Positions 25,632-37,500 of a stretch of 64,000 nucleotides of DNA are shown in pieces. Within the stretch, counting starts at the first letter, position 1; every line of letters begins with the position of its first letter. The stretch is from Branchiostoma floridae (lineage: Eukaryota > Chordata > Leptocardii > Amphioxiformes > Branchiostomatidae). The notes under the pieces are model-generated. The model made no database searches and was not told the DNA's origin. It saw only the letters and a program-made list of their open reading frames with translations. The stretch is from NCBI RefSeq assembly GCF_000003815.2, contig NC_049986.1:15339569-15403568 (forward strand), given 5' to 3'. The translations under genes and the position numbers were made by a program.

Positions 25632-27642
25632 TCCCCCTGAAAAGTCCAAGCTAACGATTTCTGTCTATCTTGACTGCATATAACACTCCTGAAGATTTAA
25701 ACAAAAGGCCTCGTGGACTGGGATTTGGCTGGCCAACAGAGAACAAAGAACTTGCTTCTTGTACTGATACGCATGTGAGGACTTCTGGCCCCTTTGGGGG
25801 CTGTTTGTTCGTTTGAAAAAAGTGTTCCACAACGTTTACCCGAGCCAGTTTTCCTTTTTTTGTATGCCAAACATTCCAATGATTAGATATGTGTAGGCAT
25901 CTGTGGATATTTCTGCCTGCCCTCTCTAGATTATATCACTGCATATGTAACAACCTTTTCCAATCTTGCACGTGGTATCTTTTCCGTTGAAACAATGGAC
26001 GCTGTGTGTGTAAATTTGTGGCCAGAGTTAAACTATGAAGAATGGACTTGATGCAGTACGAATAAGTTTATATACCGTAACGATAGTCGATACATCTGTA
26101 ACATATAATATCTAAGAAATCTCAGATCCACCGTGAAAAGTTAAACTTCGATTATGTATCGTTCCAAAAATGATGGCACACAATTATGGTGGATAATTTC
26201 GTGTATGGGGCTCTTTGTTTCTATGTGGCCCATTGTGGGCCCATTTGTGTATAGCTTGGGTAAATGTATAACGATAAAATGCTCCTTTACTATCCTGATA
26301 AGCTTCTTCCGATGTAGTCAAGTGTGTTTCACCTTTTTTTCTGTGGATGACTAACGTTACAAGAAACGTGGGGCATCACAAGACATGACAGTAAAATTGT
26401 TTGAAAAGAAACTATGTGCGTTGCTTCTGTTTCTCAGTTAGTGACCAGCGATATTTGAACTTATGAAGTAAGTGTCTGACTATCAGAAAATACATTCATA
26501 TTCGTTTTAATCCAACGACGACGTGGAAAACTCGTGGTGTTTTCCAGGGCAAGCATGTAGCTAGGGAGGGGCCCAGGGAGGGTTTTTTTGCAGAGTCAAC
26601 ATAGAAAGTAGCGGGTGATTCGCGCCATTCCCATCAGGCCTTTCGCGGCAAGGCAGACACTAGCACCATGATTGGGAAACCATTCGCATCTACTCTCCAA
26701 GCAAAGGTTGAGTCCAGAGTCGCGTGGATATAGTAGTACAATGTAGTCGGAAAAATTACACCGGCGCTCCTCAACCTCTGCTTGGAGAGTAATTCGCATC
26801 ATGCTCTTCTTTGAAAAGTCATTCAATTTAGCGGGCATTTGACTAAATACCCGTTAATAATAAAAGGCTTAACGTTAATGTTGAAGAAGAAATAGTAACG
26901 CCAACATAAAGGTGAATGGTGATCAAGATCTCTTTTTTTTCATACAGGTAAGAGTAATTCAGAAGGCTCCATTCAGTTTTTAGAAGGCATATAACGTTAG
27001 AGTGTAACGTAAACGTTAACCGTTACATGAAATAAGCTAATCTTTTGCTACCGTAGGATGTGCTTGGAGATTAATTTTACCAGCAAATGGAAGATGTGGA
27101 GGTATTCTACTAAAGATCAAACTGCTCGAAAACTGGATGCAACTCTGACATCCGAAATTAATGGTAACTAACGTTAATATTAAAGTAGTTGTAGACGTTG
27201 GCCTAAATGCCAGTGCTTTACGCCCGTTACTGAGGCTTTTTAGACGTCTTTTGTTGTGCACCCCATCGCTTCAGCCCCCAAACATGTGTAAATCGCAGAC
27301 CCGCACCCTACATCTGCTTTGAGATAAATGAGGGAGCGACGCCGAGGCAAGAGTTTGTTGACCTCTGACCTGAAAGTTTTGGCGCGAAATGGTGTGGCAG
27401 TATGTGTCAACATATCATTTGTTTATCTGTGCGTTCTCTTCCGCGTAATCGCCCCCAAGGAAAAAATGCGAAAACTTGATTGGTCATAGATGTATGTTTG
27501 CATGCGTGTGATAATAAAATTCGCGTCAGTGCATAGGGACACCCGTTTTTTTAACAGACGAAGCGAAGGGGGAGGGGGCGAGGTCCAGTCCCAAAAGTTC
27601 TTACAACATTGTGCAATGAAGAACCACCAATAACAATGAAGT
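25632..27642. other. 3' untranslated region of the RRM gene and intergenic DNA
   Basis: There is no convincing coding sequence. An AATAAA-containing run (AATAATAAAAGG) occurs near 26857 but lies more than 1.2 kb past the stop, so the true end of the transcript is unclear. Several AACGTTA words recur between 26360 and 27180. The last 300 bases before 27643 hold the HSPBAP1 promoter and leader, with two short upstream ORFs. Confidence 0.4.
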
Positions 27643-27668
27643 ATGGCATCAACAGACAAACAGTTTAG
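27616..27668 (+). promoter_or_regulatory. Two upstream ORFs in the HSPBAP1 leader
   Basis: The first ATG at 27616 encodes MKNHQ and stops at 27633. The second at 27636 encodes MKYGINRQTV and stops at 27668, so it overlaps the main start at 27643 in another frame. If both lie in the mature leader, initiation at the main ATG would need leaky scanning. Whether the transcription start is upstream of 27616 is not known. Confidence 0.4.
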
Positions 27669-30600
27669 TCGTGAAGAAGCCCATTTCCTTCTGATGCACG
27701 GGAACCTTCCATCTCCTGCTGTTTTCAAAGGCATGGTTGAAGATTGGCCGGCGTTAAAGTGGAGTCCAGCAAGATTAGCTCAAGTGCTCGAAAATAGAAC
27801 TCTGCGATTCCGCACAGGACCACGGAATCCGGCGTCTAAAGGTGATGTATGAGTATATACTTTTCCAATCAGTAGCAATCAGATTTTTGAAAAGGTAAAC
27901 TTGCATTTTTGAACAGCGAAAGTGATGATTATTGCAAGGAGGTTATATCACCTCCTTGATTATTGTCACAGTATATTAAAATGTTTGTCTTTTACTATTT
28001 GCACATGCAAGTTTCTTCAGACCACTATTGAGTATTAGACTAAAACCACCTTTTCCCCCTCATGTTTAGGTTATCTGTGGAAGACATTCGAACCCCAGAC
28101 CTTGTGATTCAGAAATTCTCCCACTGTCAATGACTGAAATCATGTTTCTCGCTACATCAACATTACTTCTCTTCGGGAAACAGCCTACATATGCCCATAT
28201 TTGCTTTGCTGAAGGATTTGAATCACAGACCTTGTTGAATTTGCTACACTGCACCCACACCAAGTTTAAATGTTCCTGATACAGTCTTTTCATTGACGTA
28301 ATAATAAACATGATAATTTTTTTGATACCGCAACAACCATGTAACAGGTATGGATTAAGCACTAGCATCATTTTGTGCTTTACAGACCTACGCAGTAATC
28401 CAACTTGTGTGTGTACATGTATATGAAAGACTGCAACCATGACGTACTGTAAATGCATTCAAGGAAACAAACCTCCTTGATGTTTGCGGAGATTCGATTT
28501 TGCGGTAGCGGGAAAATGGACTTTTCACTGTGGTTTTAATTTCACGGTAGTACCATGCACCAGTCTCTTACTGTTATGGAAAAATGTTTGCGCTGGTTTT
28601 AGATTCGCAGTGAAGGGGCCGCCTCGAAAACCGCTAACATTAAACCACTGCGAAAGTTTCTGCATTTACAGTATCTCTGTTCTGTGCAGATGTACTGTGG
28701 GAGACGGACTGTGAGTACATAGATGCTACACTGCAGCAGTTCTGTGAGTGGTTAGACCCTGTCTCCTCGCCTGCACCCAGAGAAGAGTGTGTAACTGACA
28801 ACAAAGAAAACAGTAACCCCTTCCAGCCCTACCACCCAGCACACACCTGGGCTTACCTGGACTACAAGTACATGGCAGAAGTATTCTGTGATCAACCAGA
28901 CATTCTGCAGGTAAGCAAGGGCTGTTGCATTCAATGCATGACTATCAATGTATTTACAGTATTATCTGGTTAAAGTCCCATGTTCTGACTCCCCTAATAA
29001 AAGGTGAAAGTGATATCAATCTAATTATAATAGCTCAAGAAGCTATTCTCCATCTGGTTGTGACAGAGAAGACAGATGATATACTAGTAATAGGTTCATT
29101 GTAGGAGGGGAATTCCCCTAGCTTTTTTCAACAGGCGCAACCCTCTAACCCTAACCCTAACATAGGTGTATGGGAAGGTACTATTACTGGTGTCGGAACA
29201 TAGTTTCTCAGAACATGGGGCTGTCCCTATTGTTCCTGTGAAAATCTGTCAAATCAACATCACTTTTTTGTCAGTTATAGAAATCATTTAGAACACAGAC
29301 CATATAAAAGCTGGAGTTCCTCTCCACATGAGTGCTTACATGTCAGAAGAACATTTGAACATTTGAATGGTCATTGTTGTTTTAGGAAAGCTTTCCGCAG
29401 CAGAGTCTTTGCTTCATAAACAATTATGCACTTCTCCACCATGTTAGGGTGTGAGGTGGGAGGACTTTGGCTTCCCAGGTCGCACTGGCACGGAGAGTAC
29501 GATATGGGTCGGCAGCGCGGGAGCACACACTCCCTGTCACTACGACACCTACGGCTGCAATCTGGTGCTCCAGGTGTATGGAAGGTAGGATGTATACAAA
29601 ATACTGATCGCTTTATAGATTGGCAAGGTATCAGCAAGTAATTGGATAGAATTTGGAAATGGTCACGTTTCAGCTAGACAGCATCCTCTTTGAATGGTGA
29701 CAGTGATCGCTTTACAGTTGAAATTTTAAGTCACTTCTCAAGTTTTAAGTACATCATGGTGGAAGTCCTACATTCAGTCTTGTCACTGTTGTCAGTTCTT
29801 AAGTCTGCTACAATGGAATTGTTGCTTCCACATCGGAAATATGTATAGGTCTGGTACCACAAGTTGATTTTGACATCTGCATATTCACCTGAAATCATTG
29901 TGCATTGCATTATTGGTAAAGCAATTGTTAAGAGTAGACTGGAACTTACATGATCAGTGCTTTTCCTTATTCTGCAGGAAAAAGTGGGTTCTTTTCCCAC
30001 CTGAAGACAGTGCAAATCTGTATCCTACACGGCTGCCGTATGAGGAGTCCAGTGTGTTCAGTCAGGTCAGCACATCTGATTATCTTAGAGTACAATTCTT
30101 TATTTCCCAGGTATTCGTGTTTCTTCATTTTGTATGGCAAGCAGGGCCCGAAAAAACACCATATACCAGTATTTGTGTTATCCCTTAAATGCACTTGAGA
30201 AAGTACAATCAATGCTGACAATTCCTTTAGATTATTGAAAGAGAATGGCATTTCAGAAAGCACCTGTGTATTGCATTACTTTACAATCACAGAATTGCAA
30301 TTATCTAAATTTCAAAATGACATTACTAGTATATTGCCTTTTTATCATGTTAACTGTTGTATACTCTCTTCCTTATGTATTCATATTATATATGTTGTAC
30401 AAATGTACTACTTTTCATGTAGTTATATACCATAGGCTGCCAGAAAACATTGATCTGTAAGTAGTGTTCTGGTTTGTAAAGGATTGTGCTGGATGCTACA
30501 TAAATTTTCTTAACACCATCTAAGAGGTGCAATGGCCAAGTGGGTAAAGCGTTGGCCTTGCATTCGGCTGGTCAAGTCATACCAAAGACATAAAAATGGT

Positions 30601-33421
30601 ACATGCTGCTTTCTCTGCTTAGCACATAGCATTAATGAGAAATAATATGGGGGTTTAACACACATCATTACCAGTGGACTAACCCCCTGCTGTAGTCGCT
30701 TGCCCAAATGTGTGGCCCAAAGGCTACATGAATGGAGATGGGCACCACCCATAAGTATCTGTTACAGATGCACAAGCAACTTAGTCAACTAATCTTAGTG
30801 GTACATTACATTTTTCAGGTGAACGTGGCTCATCCTGACATTCAACAGCATCCTAAGTTGATGAGCAGTCACCCCCATGTTGTGATTCTGGAGCCTGGCG
30901 ATGTTCTGTTCGTCCCTAAACACTGGTGGCATTACGTGGAGTCCCTCAGCACCAGCGTAGCTGTCAACTCATGGATAGAGATGGTCAGTGGAAGATGACA
31001 ACATCAACTCTCATAATTCCCCCAGGTGCCATAGTACAGCAACTTAAAAAAAAAACTGATACAGAGGCCTTCCCATTATCTTGAACACCTAATTTAGGCT
31101 AAATATCTGAAGCATGTGTACCTCAGGATTACTGATGTTGGATTTGTACATCTCTTTAAATCACTTAAGATTCATGTATTTGTTCTCAATTGGCAGTATT
31201 ATGTCTCCTGGTGGAATTATGAGAGTTGCTGTTACATTACTTCTAAGCCCATATTGCTTTGGCTCATTTTTTGTGCTGTCAGTATGTTATCAAAAGTTAA
31301 TTTCTGGTCACAAAACACCACCTGCATATGACTTAAAGAAAAATCTAGACATATGTTTATGATAGAGATTTTGCAAATATTGTTGATTCTTAATGTATTG
31401 TATTGCCAACATTGTCTTCAGTGTGTGGAAGTGCAAATTGTAAAGGTGTATATGCACCTGTTTTGCAAACCCCACCCTGTCTTTTACATTCAAATAAGAT
31501 AATGATAAAAAAGTAAAGACTTTTCCAGAAAATCTTCACTGAGCCATGGAAGGTTCCCTGCTTATGTGTTGCTGTAGGCCAGTGATGCGGAGGATCGTCT
31601 GCAGGAGGCTGTGGTCAGGCTGGTGCTACTGTCAATCAAATCTGATGCTGACCAATCACCGTGGCTTAATCCAACAGAGGTGAGTACTGTTAATGCATCA
31701 AACTTCACAATGATGTAATTTTGTGTCTGGGAGAAAAAAGGGAGTGTAGCAAAGTTTTAGGTGGGCAGAATACAAAACATACTTTTTTTTGTGGTGGTTT
31801 TAAGATGGAAGAGGCTGCAAAATTGTGAACATAAAACCACCACAGAGTTAAATGCATTTAAAAAGATATCTTGTGTTTGCTTTACAGAGGTCTTGTGTTG
31901 TGTATGCTAGATGTACATGTACAGCTGTTTGTTCTTTAGCTACAGGTAGTCATCTGACCATGAAAATGACTATGATATTAGATAAAGGACAGGTGCTCCT
32001 CTGTATGAAAGACAGACAGAAATCTGTATCTATATAGCCGGTATAACCGCCGTTCGGTGTAACACACCAGCTTCGCAGGCACGCGGCGCGGCAGCAGCTG
32101 GTTCTGTATCTGTAATTACTGAAGTTAGATTACAGGACTTGTGTAGCACATGTAACATTATCTATCTGAATGTAAGAACACGAAGAAAAAGATAAACATT
32201 CTTCTGGAAGGTGCTTGGTAGTTGAAATAAAATCACTACTGTTAACGATCACTCCAGTGATTTTGGTTTTGTTATCATACAGAATGTGACATCTAGAGCA
32301 TCAAACCTGGGTTACCTTCAGGCAGCACTGGAAGAACTAAGAGCTAGAAATGGACCAGGATCCACTGGGGCCTCAAACTGTACCTTCGCTGGGGGATGCC
32401 CTTTTCCTCAGGTATAGCTTCTTATCTACTCTATCTACTAGTACTTTGTCATTCCTGTGTTTTGTTTTTGGTATTCTTGTCTCTTTGTGTGTGTGATCTG
32501 TCTGATGGTGTGATTCTGACCTATATGTAGGTTTTTTTATAAAGTCTGCCTTTTTTGAGCCAAAGAGAAAATTGCACTGACCTGAAAGTTACTGGTTCAT
32601 AGCCAAAGGTCCTTACTCCACTTTTCTGTCAAATAGCTGTTGCACTTTACTTGCTGCACCTCATAGAGGATGATTAATGATGATGATGATGCTGTTGCAT
32701 AAATGTTTCACCAACCTTTCATGGTTTTAATTTTTGAATACATCTTAATATAACTATTATACAAGGCCAATGTTCTTCTCTCCAAAAATGCTTAAAACAT
32801 GTTTGAACTTTTCCTTATACTTGCTGGCAGTTCTCACTGCAATGTTTCTCCATGTAGGAGGACACTAAAACTACCCCACCTCCCAGCAAGAGGAGTAAAC
32901 TGGAAGATTCTAATACTAGAACTGAAGCATCTGATCGCACCAACTCTTATTCAACTCCATCCTCTTGGTTTGGGCCGAACCTCGTACCTGTGCTACCGTG
33001 TAAAGATTATATCACAGACAAACTGTGTAGCATGCAGGCTAGTGATGTTACTGCAGACAAGCTGAGTCAGGAAAGGACTTCAGTAGCTGTAAGACCAGCA
33101 GATTCATCAGCAGCAGCTAAACACACTGCAGTACAGCACACTGCAGAAATGACTGCAGGAGAAAGTATGACAACAAAAAGACGTGAAGTAGCAAAAACTG
33201 CAGAACAAACTACAGCAAAACAGACTCCAGATGAACATATGTCTTCATCAGCAAAGGTTAAGGCATGCTTAGAAGGCTCAGAGAGTGCAGACATGTCCAG
33301 GAGCATGGAGCAGGACAGGGGATTGCGGGAACTAGAGAGCACTATTGTGAACTGTTTGGTACAGCCACATGTTGTGCAAGAAGTTGCCAAGCTACTGAAG
33401 GAAAGGCTTAGGTTGTCATAG
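27643..33421 (+). CDS. HSPBAP1: HSPB1-associated protein 1 (JmjC-domain dioxygenase family), 534 aa, 8 exons
   Basis: Exons: 27643-27841, 28690-28910, 29448-29584, 29978-30065, 30819-30983, 31578-31679, 32283-32411, 32858-33421, all GT/AG and in phase. The translation follows vertebrate HSPBAP1 along its length, including WEDFGFPGR, GAHTPCHYDTYGCN, FPPEDSANLYPTRLPYEESS and LFVPKHWWHYVES. The JmjC fold spans about residues 65-275. The iron-binding HxD is His171 and Asp173, and the distal His is 253 in KHWWHYV, so the metal site looks intact. Vertebrate HSPBAP1 binds the small heat-shock protein HSPB1; its hydroxylase substrate is not firmly known. The last exon is a low-complexity Ser/Thr/Ala linker ending in LESTIVNCLVQPHVVQEVAK, which resembles the human C-terminus. 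It is a little longer than the human protein (488 aa), mainly from an insert in exon 2 and the final exon. Confidence 0.95.
27935..27958. repeat. 24-bp palindromic repeat, copy 2
   Basis: This is the exact reverse complement of 22277-22300: CAAGGAGGT, a TATATC core, then ACCTCCTTG. It lies in the first intron of HSPBAP1. Confidence 0.55.
28445..28673. mobile_element. MITE, family A, copy 2, touching the HSPBAP1 exon 2 acceptor
   Basis: It starts TACTGTAAATGCATT and ends TGCATTTACAGTA, and shares its internal sequence with 20302-20496 (TTTTGCGGTAGCGGGAAAAT). Its right end is only 16 bases before exon 2 of HSPBAP1 (28690). The polypyrimidine tract lies just outside the element, while any branch point must lie inside it. 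A CTAAC candidate occurs near 28634. Confidence 0.6.
30526..30762 (+). mobile_element. tRNA-derived SINE in an HSPBAP1 intron
   Basis: The head contains a perfect RNA polymerase III A-box (TGGCCAAGTGG at about 30533-30543) in a tRNA-like start GGTGCAATGGCCAAGTGGG. The expected B-box is degenerate. A non-tRNA body of about 170 bases follows. The element sits between exons 4 and 5. Confidence 0.5.
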
Positions 33422-33610
33422 AATTTACCATGAGAAATCTTGCTGGAATTTTATTGATCCATTGGACATTGATTGCATGAAATGTCAATTGCTTACTAGA
33501 CTTCGAAAATACAATATTTTTTGTGGTTTATTGTATTATAAAGAGAGCTTGTGAAATGCTTTAATCACAGTGGAACTGTTTCCTAAGCAAGCAAAATTAT
33601 GAAAAAACAC

Positions 33611-33616
33611 AATAAA
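33611..33616 (+). terminator. HSPBAP1: Polyadenylation signal AATAAA of HSPBAP1
   Basis: A canonical hexamer 190 bases after the HSPBAP1 stop codon, in AT-rich sequence, at the distance expected for a short 3' untranslated region. Confidence 0.6.
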
Positions 33617-33676
33617 TATTGTGACATACATGAAGTTTGTATTGTAAAATCACTTAAAAACTTAAACAAGTACATG

Positions 33677-33721
33677 TACTGTTATTATATATAATAAAAT
33701 GTATTATATATAATAACAGTA
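33677..33721. repeat. Perfect AT-rich hairpin, 20-bp stem and 5-base loop
   Basis: Bases 33677-33696 are exactly complementary to 33702-33721, with AAATG as the loop. The arms are mostly TTATTATATATAATA. It lies between two convergent genes, where a strong palindrome could be a repeat relic or affect transcript ends. Confidence 0.7.
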
Positions 33722-34586
33722 AAATTTTGTTGATTCTTTGGAGAATGATACCATGTAATTCATATAGATACAGCAGAGACAGATTGATAGTATAGAGCAT
33801 AATGCTTACACTCATCACTTAAAACTTTCACCATCTGAAAATATGGAAATATACATGTAGCAGCATTTTGTCGTACAGTAAGTTATACTCTGTACATTTA
33901 CCAGCCATGCGATGATGCATTCACTTAGATGTATATATCTTATGTATTAGATTACTGCATTCACTGAACTTAGATATTTGTCCAAATCACTTCTAAAAAG
34001 TCAATACTAAACAATGGGTTTCCAAAAACAAAGAATAATATGGTATACAAGTGATGGTCTTCTTTTTCATGCTCCCTGTCAGTTGTACTGAGAGATTTCA
34101 TGAAGTATAGCAAACGAGTTAACTGCAGTAGTTAAACTATTTTGCTAATAACATGAACAATTCTGAAGCATTTAAATGATAGCAGCATAAACAAGATGTT
34201 GGTCCATCCCAGTTGAAGTTTTCACTTTTCAAAGAAATCTTTAAGTTAAAAGACACTGTGGCATTTACGATGAAAGGCATACCATGTCATGTAGTTGGTA
34301 GTGGCAAGGCAATATGCATCATACACACTTGCATTGTTGCTTTGGTTAAGAAGCTCTGTTTACAAGAGACTGTCATGTATATGATGTGGACTGAACTTTA
34401 TCGGTATACCCTAGAGTAAGACCCTGTTTTGTCAGTCACTGTAACTGCATAGTTGCTAATCTTCTATTCTGATAGGACATCATCTTCTGATTGCCAGTCA
34501 TTCAGTGCAATCAGAGGGCTGCATGTCAGATAAATTGGAGCATACAGAAAACTTTACAATCTTCCTTCTGAATATCTGCTTGGACA

Positions 34587-37500
34587 TTAAGGAGCTGCTA
34601 CATTAGACTCAGCACCATCCTCCTCCACTGCCAGCTTGGCTAGTTCTGCCTCTACTACATACACACTTGTGGATCCTCCTCCTTCTTCCCCCTCCCCACC
34701 CTCATTAACCCCTTCCTCCTCTGGAGCAGCTGCCTTGTCGTTGTCCTGACTGCCCATCCCTTGGTCCTCCTCCTCTGCCCCCTCTGGAACCCCCCTCTGT
34801 CCAGTGCCTTCCTCATTACTTCCTGAAATTTCCACAGGTTTAGCAGCTTCAGTATCTTCCTCCTCCTCCTTTTTTTCCTGGGAATCATCACCACCAACAG
34901 GAACCCCTCTCGCAGTAATGGTCTCTTCCCCGTTCTGAGCAGGCTGTGAGCTGTCAGAAACTTCAGGGATTGTCTGTCCACTTTTCTCAGCAGCCGTTTC
35001 TCTGTCGTCCTGTTGCTCAACAAGTGTTTTCACAGCTTCAGGTTCTGCACCATCAACAGTCTGTGTTTCTCCTTTTTCTAGTGGTACTGTGTCCTCAGTA
35101 CCAAAGGGGATTTCCATGATAGGTTCCTGTCCCGATGTTTCCTTGCGATCTGCTGAGGGAGGTTCTGATGGATCCTTTCTGTTACTCTGTAAAAACATGA
35201 TTTTAAAGAGTTAAGGTTAATAGGTAACTGCTATTCTCCAGCTGGAGCTTAGGCTCAAGGTTTTGGATGTATTTTTTAAAACACTTATTGGGCTTCCTAT
35301 ATTGCCAGGTTTTCTTTTTGTCTGTTAGCCTACAGTGTATAAATAAAACCTGACAGTATGCAAAGCCTAAAAAAGACGCATTAAAAACATCCTAAAATAC
35401 CTAGAGCCAAACCTCTGATTTGAGAGCAGGTAACTGCAGCTTTCCTAGTAAAAAAAGGGAATAATTTGGTGCAATGCAAGTAGCAAGATTCATCCTTGTA
35501 ATGTTTCAAAATTCTGAGATCAACTTTGTTTCAGTCTGATTACCACACCTTGTAATCAACTTCCGTTAAAGAAGACTTTGTCTCAAGCTAGGCTGAGTGG
35601 ATTGCTTGAAGGTAAAAAAGATTAACATCAAGAGCTACCAACCTCAGGACCGGATTCATCTTCCTCATCCTCCTCTAGTGTCTCCAGGGGCAGGAGTTTG
35701 TGAGACACGGGGGTGGGGGTGGGGACGGGTTCTGGGGAGGGAGGGGGAGGCGCTGGGGACGACTCTTCCTCCTGGGCCCGGGCAGCCTTCATCGCTGACA
35801 CAACCTAAGGGGAAAGGTTAGATACACTTGTTAAATGGTGCTGTCTTATTACTCAATGAGATCTTGACTTAATTGCATTTTGCCACATAATTTTCCATTC
35901 AGCACTATTCACACTCGTCATCTTTATAACAGAATTGACAAGCTTGCAATTTCCAAAGAAGCTGCTAGGTATAACTGTAATACAGTGTCATCAAAAAGAA
36001 TTTCCAGACCAAATTTGATAGCAGGTTCTTTTTGGACAACGTCTACCGAGAAAAAAAAGACAGACTTCCTTGTTTTCCTGATAATCACAAACCAACACCA
36101 TCTGGCAAAAACATATAATATTTCCCGAGTACCTGTGGTGAATGTGGTGTCCCCACGTTGTCCTGGCCTGGATGGAAGGCCCCGCCTGGTGACCATCCAG
36201 ACATTTCTGTGTCTGACTCCATACTGGGCCATGGCTCCGGTGAGGAGGCTGGTGGAGGCGGCGTGAGGATCTGCTTTTGCGGGATCGGTGACGGCGGTTT
36301 CCTTGGTAATGGTGACCCAGGTTTTCTCCTCGTGGGTGAGCCTGGTATCCGGCGTATGGGCGAGCCTGGTTTTCTTCTGGTTGGGGAGCCGGGTTTCACG
36401 GCGGGGGGAAACGGTTTTCGGACGGGCGAGGAGGGGTCCTCTTGAGAGATTGATTCGTGGATGGTGTCGAGAGTCGGTTCGGCAGTCAGCTGGGTTGGCG
36501 TGGGTGCGGTGGAGTGATCGGGGGTGCCGCCCGGGTGGGACGGGGACTCGGCGCCACTGCGGTTCGACCGAGCCGTGTCCTCGGCCTGGAAGGACTTCCC
36601 GGGCCAGGTACCTGACGTCTGTAAGGAGCTCATGGAAGCGCGGGAATGTCGCCGCTCCTGGGAACAAAGAAGAATTGTCTGGTGTATCATCGAGTATGGC
36701 ATTCTCAGATACATTCTCAGTACATAACACATTAGAGTTGTGTAAATTCTATACATCAAAATCTGACTTCTGTATAGTGAAAACCCCAAAGGAAAATAAA
36801 TGCTCCAAGATTTTTTTGTAGCTTCATGACAGTTATTGTGGTGAAAGCTTCATGAGTGCATACAGCCACTTCTTGATTTGCTTAAAGGTTTGTTTATGGG
36901 GCTTTATCAAGTGTCAATGGCCTTTTCATTAAGAATGATAATTGTTTTTTTCTGAAAAACAGGCCAACCAAAACTAAGTTTGAGTTTTACCCAATCATCT
37001 GACAGTGCACAAGAGCACATTACATGTACAGTATATAACATACAGGAGTGGTACATGTATACACCCTATGACTAACCTGTAACATGACTTGGTCACTGAA
37101 GAAGTCATCAGGTGAGGGTGAGGACAGGGTTGGCATGGTAACGTGGATGGTGGAGGCCAGCTCCGACTCCATCGTGGCTTCATCCCACTGGTCCTGTTCT
37201 GCTGCAGGGGGGCGCTGCACGGGTGCTGGGCAGGGATTGGGGAACAAATTAAAGTTTTCCTGTACAGACTGGGCATCAATGTCTACAATCACGATCATAG
37301 TCTATTACTCAAGATTTGATCATCTAAGTTTCGAAAAAGACACAGGACGTGGAAAATAAACGGACAATGTAATTCTGTGATTTACAAGAATACCCTTTCT
37401 TTGATCAATGTTCTGGTGCCTTTATCTAAAATGTATGTTATAGGAATGTTTGACTTTAAAGCTGAATTAGAATTGATTTCTTCAATTCCTTGATCAATGA

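Larger units (their letters stand above)
33422..34586. other. Convergent intergenic region between HSPBAP1 and the minus-strand gene
   Basis: Only 1.17 kb separates two stop codons on opposite strands, so the 3' untranslated regions probably meet or overlap. The plus strand has AATAAA at 33611-33616. No close AATAAA for the minus-strand transcript was seen; its nearest candidates lie near 33525 and 33452, inside the HSPBAP1 3' region. A perfect hairpin lies at 33677-33721. No coding frame is supported. Confidence 0.5.

Noticed and set aside
25035-25649. 204-codon Ala/Thr-rich frame on the minus strand
   Set aside because: It is the complement of the GGC/GGT glycine tract of the RRM gene. The RRM on the plus strand explains the sequence.
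35924-36821. Long frames in other phases (268 codons minus, 177 codons plus)
   Set aside because: They overlap the 525-base exon 12 of the minus-strand gene, whose frame is fixed by splice phases on both sides.
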